Of a stretch of 64,000 bases of DNA, positions 59,039 to 64,000 are shown piece after piece (the first letter of the stretch is position 1; each line of letters opens with the position of its first letter). A program made the position numbers and the translations under genes. Under the pieces are notes generated by a model. It ran no database searches, was not told the DNA's origin, and was given only the letters and a program-made list of their open reading frames with translations. The DNA lies in assembly GCA_041394885.1 (NCBI GenBank), contig JAWKHI010000002.1:1-64000 (forward strand), given 5' to 3'. The DNA comes from DSOI01 sp041394885. GTDB taxonomy: Bacteria > Acidobacteriota > Terriglobia > Bryobacterales > Bryobacteraceae.

Positions 59039-60514
59039 TTGAATCTCGAACAACAAAAAAAGCAGGCTCGTGAACTATTGCGTGCCGTTCGCGCTGGAAG
59101 GGCCGACGCGCTTGCCCGGCTCCGTAGCCAGAATCTTCGCTGGGCCGGCATCGAGGAAGCGGCTGTGCGCCGGGATGTGGCGTTGCACGACGCTCAATTC
59201 GTCCTTGCGCGGGAGCAAGGGTTCGTCAGTTGGACGAAACTGAAGGCATACGCCGAGCCGTCTCCACACTCCCGGCACACGCGCCTGTTCGTTGCGGATA
59301 TGCGGTGGATCACGGACCGGGTCCATGGCCTCTTGCGGACGCGGCTTTCAGCGGGCCCAGCAGCGGCTGACCAGATTCGCGAATGGCACCCGCGGTTTGG
59401 CCAATGTTCGGACGAAGGGATTCGTCAGGCGCCGTTCACCGAGGCAGATGCCCGGCTCGTTTATGCCCGGGAACACGGGTTCGATACCTGGGATGATTTG
59501 GTGCGCAGGGTAAAACTGCTTGCATCCACGTCTGGCGCCGAGGCAACCGAGATATTCTTTCTCGCAGCCTTTCGCACTGAGGCGGGGAACGTTGCAGCAC
59601 TGCAGGCGCTGCTACGCGGGAATCCGCGGCTTGCTCGAGAACGCGGCACGAATGGGAATTCGCTCTTGAACCTGGCGGTGAGCAAGGCCGCCAAAGCGGA
59701 CCCAGGGTTGGGCCTGGCAACGATCCAAGCGCTGCTTACCGCCGGTGCGGACGTGAATGATTCCAACGACCGCGGTTGGACGCCACTGCATCAGGCCGCG
59801 TACACAAACCAATGCGAGATTGCCTCTGTCTTGGTCAGGGCTGGAGCCGACCTCGAGGTAGAAGCGCACGGCTCTGGTGGCACGCCGCTGATCGTGGCGC
59901 TGTTCTGGGGCCATCGCGAGGTGAGCGATTTTCTGGGCCGCTACTCCGAAGCTCCAGGGAATCTGCGAGTTGCCGCGGGGCTCGGTAACGGCGACCTAAT
60001 GGAGCGATGCTTCCGTGGGGAATCGATTCTGACGCCCGAGGCTTGCGCCGCGCGGGGATATTACCGGCCGCACAGCGGGTTCCCGGATTGGCAGCCGTCA
60101 TCCGATCCGCAAGAAGTCTTGGACGAGGCTCTTGTTTGGGCCTCGAAGAACGGCCGCACGGAGGTCCTGTCGCGGCTCGTCCGGGCTGGGGCGCGTCTGG
60201 ACGCGGACCCTTACCGGGGGACTGCTCTGATCTGGGCGGCGGTGTGCAACCGGATCGAGACCGCAGGATGGCTGATCGACCACGGCGCCACCGTCGATCA
60301 CAAAGGCACATTCGGTGGGATCACGCACGGCCAGGGAATTACGGCGTTGCACATGGCGTCGCAATACGGGCACCTTTCCATGGTGAAGTTGCTGATCGCG
60401 AGAGGAGCCGATCCATCGATACGCGACGATCTGCACAACGGTGACGCTGTTGGAGCAGCGACGTTCTTTGGACAGATGGCGGTCCGAGAGTACCTGCTCT
60501 CTCTGAGAAAGTGA
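59039..60514 (+). CDS. Ankyrin-repeat protein
   Basis: 491 aa from TTG 59039 with a perfect AAGGAGG 5 bases upstream; an ATG at 59009 has no such signal. N-terminal helical repeats of a kind often found before ankyrin domains (EQQKKQARELLRAVRAGR; RRDVALHDAQFVLAREQGFVSWTKL; the second copy ends ADARLVYAREHGFDTWDDL). Ankyrin repeats run from about residue 180 to the end: TPLHQAAYTNQCEIASVLVRAGADLE, ITALHMASQYGHLSMVKLLIARGADP and partial ones between. Cytosolic scaffold with unknown partners. G/C strand bias here is intermediate. Confidence 0.9.
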   Translation: MNLEQQKKQARELLRAVRAGRADALARLRSQNLRWAGIEEAAVRRDVALHDAQFVLAREQGFVSWTKLKAYAEPSPHSRHTRLFVADMRWITDRVHGLLRTRLSAGPAAADQIREWHPRFGQCSDEGIRQAPFTEADARLVYAREHGFDTWDDLVRRVKLLASTSGAEATEIFFLAAFRTEAGNVAALQALLRGNPRLARERGTNGNSLLNLAVSKAAKADPGLGLATIQALLTAGADVNDSNDRGWTPLHQAAYTNQCEIASVLVRAGADLEVEAHGSGGTPLIVALFWGHREVSDFLGRYSEAPGNLRVAAGLGNGDLMERCFRGESILTPEACAARGYYRPHSGFPDWQPSSDPQEVLDEALVWASKNGRTEVLSRLVRAGARLDADPYRGTALIWAAVCNRIETAGWLIDHGATVDHKGTFGGITHGQGITALHMASQYGHLSMVKLLIARGADPSIRDDLHNGDAVGAATFFGQMAVREYLLSLRK

Positions 60515-60655
60515 AATCGCGGCGCTTTCGATGTGGTCCTTTGTTGAATCCGACACGTCTTGCCGGGTAGATGCATCGTGTGGTGCACTGGGCACGGAGG
60601 CCGCGCCTTTCAAACGCGGTTGGCCGTCCTGAATCGCATCGATATGCGGTTTCGC

Positions 60656-61657
60656 TCAGTACACGAACAGGCCGACGATCTTCAGGGAGATGAAGCCGAC
60701 GGCGGCGGAGGCGGGAATCGTAAGCACCCAAGCCCATAGGATGTTGGAGGCGATTCCCCAGCGTACGGCGCGGACGCGTTGGATGGAACCGACGCCGGCG
60801 ATGGCTCCCGCGACGGTGTGAGTGGTGGAGACGGGCTTGCCGATGAAGGTGGCGAGCATGATGGAGAGTCCGGCGGCGGTTTCGGCGCAGAAGCCGGAAC
60901 GGGGCTTGAGGCGTGTGAGGCGGGCGCCCATAGTGCGAATGATGCGCCAACCGCCGCTCATGGTTCCGAGTGCGATCGCGGTGTAGGCGGCTGCTTCCAC
61001 CCATAGGGGCACGCTGAAATCGGGCAGGTAGCCGGCGGTGACCAGAACGCCGGTAATGATGCCCATGGTCTTTTGCGCGTCGTTGGTGCCGTGCGAGTAG
61101 CTGAAGAAGGCCGAGGAAACCAACTGGAGTTTGCGGAACCAGTGATCCATGTTCTTGGGCGAGGAGTCCTTGAACAGCCAGAAGACGGCGAACATTAGGA
61201 TGTAGGCCAAGCCCAGGCCGATGAGCGGGGCGATAAAGATGAACAGCAAGGTATCGCGCCACTGCGCTCCCCAGATGATGCCAGCCATCCCGGCTTTGGC
61301 GATAGCGGAGCCGGCATAACCACCGATCAGGGCGTGGGAGGAACTCGAGGGGAGTCCCCAGTACCAGGTGATGAGATTCCAGGTGATGGCGCCGAGGAGG
61401 CCGGCGAGGATGACGTAGTTATCGATCTTGGTGAGGTCCACCAATCCGGATCCGATCGTTTTGGCGACGGCGGTCCCGGAAAAGAAAATGGCCGAGAAAT
61501 TGAAGAAGGCTGCCCATGCGACGGCCTGGAGGGGCGTGAGGACGCGGGTGGCGACGACGGTGGCGATGGAGTTGGCCGCGTCGTGAAAACCATTGATATA
61601 GTCGAAAACGAGAGCCACCGCGACGACGATGATGACCAGGGCGAGGGTGGAGTCCAT
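60656..61657 (-). CDS. Low-affinity inorganic phosphate transporter, PiT family
   Basis: 333 aa from ATG 61657; an N-terminal open extension is Arg-rich and not used. About ten helices. Two PD001131-type repeats: FDYINGFHDAANSIATVVATRVL near the N-terminus, and FFSYSHGTNDAQKTMGII with GKPVSTTHTVAGAIAG in the second half; between them is WGLPSSSSHALIGGYAGSAI. These motifs hold the phosphate and cation residues. H+- or Na+-coupled Pi uptake. Co-transcribed with the DUF47 gene 14 bases upstream. Confidence 0.93.
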   Translation of the reverse strand: MDSTLALVIIVVAVALVFDYINGFHDAANSIATVVATRVLTPLQAVAWAAFFNFSAIFFSGTAVAKTIGSGLVDLTKIDNYVILAGLLGAITWNLITWYWGLPSSSSHALIGGYAGSAIAKAGMAGIIWGAQWRDTLLFIFIAPLIGLGLAYILMFAVFWLFKDSSPKNMDHWFRKLQLVSSAFFSYSHGTNDAQKTMGIITGVLVTAGYLPDFSVPLWVEAAAYTAIALGTMSGGWRIIRTMGARLTRLKPRSGFCAETAAGLSIMLATFIGKPVSTTHTVAGAIAGVGSIQRVRAVRWGIASNILWAWVLTIPASAAVGFISLKIVGLFVY

Positions 61658-61671
61658 GAGAGGGGTGGGGC

Positions 61672-62286
61672 CTAGCTGTTCTTGACGGCGACTTCCTGAA
61701 GGACGTCGGCGACATCTCCGCAATTGTCGGCTGACTTCTCGAGCACTTCGTATACTTCCTTGAGCTTGATCAACTGGATCGGGTTCGTCTCGACCTCAAA
61801 CAAGGCGGCGACAGCTTTGCGGACGATTTGCTCGACCTTGTCCTCAAGCCTGTTTATCTCCACACAGTGCGCGAGAAGCTCCTTGTCCTTGGAAAGCGAC
61901 AAGAAAGCTTTTTCGATCTCGCTGGAGGCGGTGACGAGAGTATCGCAAACTTCGATCACCTCGGGAGGCACCGGATCCAAACGATAGGCCACGATCCGGT
62001 GGGCGGCCTCTTCGATTCCGTCGATCACGTCGTCGAGGTGTGAGGCGAGCACGTGGATATCTTCAGGGTCGAGCGGAGTGATGAAGGTCTGGTTGAGGCG
62101 GACGAAGGTTTCGTGGATGATCTCGTCGCCCTTCTTCTCGAGTCCGGCGATGGCGATGGCGGCCTGTTCCATTTCGGCGCCACCGGCACGGGCTCCGGTA
62201 GCCAGTGCTCGCGCCGAGTCGCACATTACTTTCGCTTGCTGGAGGAAGTAATCGAAGAACTTCTCTTCACGTGGGAGTAGTCGCAT
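61672..62286 (-). CDS. PhoU-like DUF47 protein, PiT accessory
   Basis: 204 aa. All-helical PhoU-like bundle: LLPREEKFFDYFLQQAKV, EKKGDEIIHETFVRLNQTFITPLDPEDIH, DDVIDGIEEAAHR, INRLEDKVEQIVRKAVAALF and LKEVYEVLEKSADNCGDVADVL, in the DUF47 order with conserved E/D metal residues. Such proteins are nearly always encoded next to PiT and are thought to control it. The first gene of the two-gene phosphate operon. Confidence 0.92.
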   Translation of the reverse strand: MRLLPREEKFFDYFLQQAKVMCDSARALATGARAGGAEMEQAAIAIAGLEKKGDEIIHETFVRLNQTFITPLDPEDIHVLASHLDDVIDGIEEAAHRIVAYRLDPVPPEVIEVCDTLVTASSEIEKAFLSLSKDKELLAHCVEINRLEDKVEQIVRKAVAALFEVETNPIQLIKLKEVYEVLEKSADNCGDVADVLQEVAVKNS

Positions 62287-62330
62287 GCGGGGTTAACATT
62301 CCATACTAGGTGGGTGTTATTACAGAAGGG

Positions 62331-63119
62331 TTACGATTCAGTCAGAATAGGCAGTAACTCTTCGAGGGCCTGGACCGGAGCCTGGTCGGGGTCACAGTAA
62401 CGCGGATCGAGCAGCCGGTCCGGCTGGAGGTTGCCCATCGCGGTGAGCATATTCTGTTTGAGGTTCGGGTAGTCCTTTTCAATGTCGGAGAAGATATCGC
62501 GCAGGGTCCGCCGGACGGTGCCGGTTTTCTGGGAGCATCCGCAAGGGATCACGGGCGCCTGGAGCGATTCGGCGAATTTGGTGGTGATGTCCTCGGTGAC
62601 GTAGCACAGGGGCCGGATGAGGCGGAACTGCCGGTCGCGGGACATGGTGACCGGTGGAAGGGCGCTCAGCCTACCAGTAAACATGGCGTTGCGGAGCAGG
62701 GACTCGCAGAAATCGTCGGCGGTGTGGCCGAAAGCAATGACATTGGCGCCCAGGGAGGAGACCACTTCGTAGACGGCGCGGCGGCGGTAACGGGAGCACA
62801 AGTCGCACCCATGGCCGGGCTGTTGCTCGAGGAGGTTGAAGGAAGGTTGGTCCTGGTAGTAGGTCCAATCGATCGAGCGCGCGCGGAGCCATTCGCCGAG
62901 CGGCTGGATGGGCCTGAGGAATTTGCCTTGTTCGATGGTGAAGGCGCAGACGGTGAACTTGACGGGGCTGCGGGCGGCCAGCAGGAGAAGGGCTTCGAGG
63001 AGGGTGACCGAATCCTTGCCGCCGGAAAGGCCAACAGCGACCCTATCGCCTTCCCGGATCATTTTGAACCGGGCAATCGCTTCGCCGACCTTTCGGAGCA
63101 GGATCCGTTCGAGTTCCAA
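62331..63119 (-). CDS. TtcA-like tRNA thiolation ATPase (2-thiocytidine synthetase family)
   Basis: About 262 aa from TTG 63119, chosen because it includes the KVGEAIARFKMIREGDR block that opens TtcA proteins; an ATG at 63065 is an alternative. PP-loop SGGKDSVTLLEALL binds ATP. CDLCSRYRRRAVYE gives the first cysteine pair. The later conserved cysteine region reads PCGCSQ instead of PCNLCGS, so the third cysteine is kept in a shorter motif. E. coli TtcA holds an Fe-S cluster by such cysteines and adds sulfur to tRNA C32. A sharp TATAAT lies 7 bases upstream of the TTG. Confidence 0.82.
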   Translation of the reverse strand: MELERILLRKVGEAIARFKMIREGDRVAVGLSGGKDSVTLLEALLLLAARSPVKFTVCAFTIEQGKFLRPIQPLGEWLRARSIDWTYYQDQPSFNLLEQQPGHGCDLCSRYRRRAVYEVVSSLGANVIAFGHTADDFCESLLRNAMFTGRLSALPPVTMSRDRQFRLIRPLCYVTEDITTKFAESLQAPVIPCGCSQKTGTVRRTLRDIFSDIEKDYPNLKQNMLTAMGNLQPDRLLDPRYCDPDQAPVQALEELLPILTES

Positions 63120-63125
63120 GACCCT

Positions 63126-63131
63126 ATTATA
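63126..63131 (-). promoter_or_regulatory. -10 element of the ttcA-like gene
   Basis: TATAAT on the minus strand (63131 to 63126), with TTCAGA 18 bases upstream as a weak -35. Transcription would start near 63119, so the mRNA would be almost leaderless at the TTG. Confidence 0.45.
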
Positions 63132-63141
63132 GAGAAGTAGC

Positions 63142-64000
63142 GTGGCGGATCTGAACCCAATTTCACCAGCCCGGCGGGCGGCGTTCGATATTTTGTGCCG
63201 AAAGGGCTTTGCCTCCGATGAACTGCGCGGTCTGGGAAGCACGATCTCGACGGCGGACGCGGGTTTGGCCACCGAGTTGGTGATGGGGTGCCTGCGGCGG
63301 CAGCGGCAGTTGGACGCGTGGATCGCGCATGCGTCCGGGCGGGATCCGGATACATTGGACGAGCCGGTGCGGGTGGCGCTGCGGATGGGCATCTATCAGA
63401 TCTGGAAGCTGGACCGGGTTCCGGGATACGCGGCGGTGTCGGAGAGTGTGTCGTTGGTGCGGCGTGCACGGATCGGGTCCGCGGCTGGGTTTGTCAATGC
63501 GGTTTTGCGAAAGGTGCGGCGCCCGGAACCGTCGTGGGGGTCTGCCGCCGTGGAATGGAACTTGCCGGACTGGCTTTGGGCGAAGTGGACTTCCGAGATG
63601 GGGTGGAAGCGGGCGCAGCGGGTGGCGGCGGCGTCGCTGGAGCCTCCCCAGACGTGGATCCGGGTGCCGGCGGGGCGGGAAGAAGAAGCGGCGTCGCTCG
63701 GTGCAACGCCGACAGAGGTGCCGGGCTGTTGGAGGGCGGGGCAGGGTACGGGCGGATTTCGGATTCAGGACATTGGGTCACAGAGCATCGTGGCGCGGCA
63801 CTTGGACGTCCGGCCAGGGATGAAAGTGTTGGATATTGCAGCAGCTCCTGGAAACAAGACGGCGCAGATTCTGGAAGTACCCGGCGTTTTCGCGACGGCT
63901 TGCGACGCGTCGTGGCAGCGCCTTGCGGAGATGGGCGGAATCGGGTGCGCGCGAGTGAGGATGAACGGGCGGGCGCCTCTGCCGTTCGCGCCGGTGTGGG
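63142..64000 (+). CDS. rsmB: 16S rRNA m5C967 methyltransferase RsmB (3' truncated by window end)
   Basis: 286 residues are seen from GTG 63142; the frame is open to the window edge. The N-terminal NusB-like RNA-binding domain runs to about residue 125 (ARRAAFDILCRKGFASDELR; LATELVMGCLRRQRQLDAWI; AVSESVSLVRRARIGSAAGFVNAVLR). The methyltransferase part follows: FRIQDIGSQSIVARHL then motif I LDIAAAPGNKTAQIL. The catalytic cysteines (usually PCSG and TCS motifs) lie beyond the window. It is divergent from the ttcA-like gene, 22 bases apart, and two RNA modification genes share the intergenic space. Confidence 0.9.
   Translation, partial: MADLNPISPARRAAFDILCRKGFASDELRGLGSTISTADAGLATELVMGCLRRQRQLDAWIAHASGRDPDTLDEPVRVALRMGIYQIWKLDRVPGYAAVSESVSLVRRARIGSAAGFVNAVLRKVRRPEPSWGSAAVEWNLPDWLWAKWTSEMGWKRAQRVAAASLEPPQTWIRVPAGREEEAASLGATPTEVPGCWRAGQGTGGFRIQDIGSQSIVARHLDVRPGMKVLDIAAAPGNKTAQILEVPGVFATACDASWQRLAEMGGIGCARVRMNGRAPLPFAPVW

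Overview
The window is high-GC bacterial chromosome, very probably from an Acidobacteriota member of the Solibacteres/Bryobacterales type. This rests on gene content, not on a marker gene: an ECF sigma factor paired with a TPR-tailed Ser/Thr kinase, a Tat-exported DUF1552 protein coupled to a DUF1592/DUF1588-type cytochrome, a secreted PIG-L protein followed by a Na+/solute symporter, a PEP-CTERM protein, and a split ATP synthase locus (F0 genes without F1). No rRNA, tRNA, CRISPR array, transposase or phage gene was seen. Many start codons are GTG or TTG, and 4-base ATGA overlaps between genes are frequent.

Layout. 1-4.4 kb: end of an M14-like peptidase, a CorA-like transporter, and an NfeD-like/flotillin pair. 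4.4-9.5 kb (minus strand): a DHDPS-family aldolase with a Cys-less AhpD-like partner, then the F0 genes atpE, atpB, atpI-like and atpZ-like, headed by a degenerate SecA paralogue. 9.6-18.9 kb: an amidohydrolase, a secreted unknown protein, a sugar ABC ATPase and permease with a LacI regulator, proline dehydrogenase, SthA transhydrogenase with a DUF1080 protein, and a small Cys-rich unknown. 19-31.6 kb (all minus strand): an M28 peptidase, DsbD, a GMC oxidoreductase with its small subunit, a fused alpha/beta E1 dehydrogenase, and a five-gene sugar-phosphate cluster (GmhA-like isomerase, ROK kinase, HldE-like kinase, deoxyhypusine-synthase-like protein, HAD phosphatase). 32-38.8 kb: signalling (kinase, ECF sigma factor, PEP-CTERM protein, FHA-GAF sigma-54 activator). 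38.8-45 kb: an AddA/RecB-like helicase-nuclease, a TPR protein and an MFS transporter. 44.9-46.9 kb: a nitric-oxide module. 47-58.7 kb: DUF1552 and DUF1592 proteins, bacterioferritin, PIG-L protein, a microprotein plus SSS symporter, an EamA transporter, a DinB-like protein, RidA proteins and a dihaem cytochrome. 59-64 kb: an ankyrin protein, PiT phosphate transporter with its DUF47 partner, a TtcA-like protein and the start of rsmB.

The most interesting locus is 44923-46935. A group-I truncated haemoglobin, a [2Fe-2S]/FAD/NAD reductase and an NsrR-type repressor form one operon, and a near-perfect NsrR operator (ATGCAT-N5-ATGCAT) overlaps the predicted promoter. This looks like a flavohaemoglobin split into separate proteins, under NO-responsive control. 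Other points to examine are the SecA-like gene in the atp operon, the heptose-like activation cluster with its deoxyhypusine-synthase-like member, a RidA gene split across two frames at an A-run, an ABC ATPase frame with no stop before the permease, and a reversal of strand G/C bias over about 19-60 kb that suggests an inversion.
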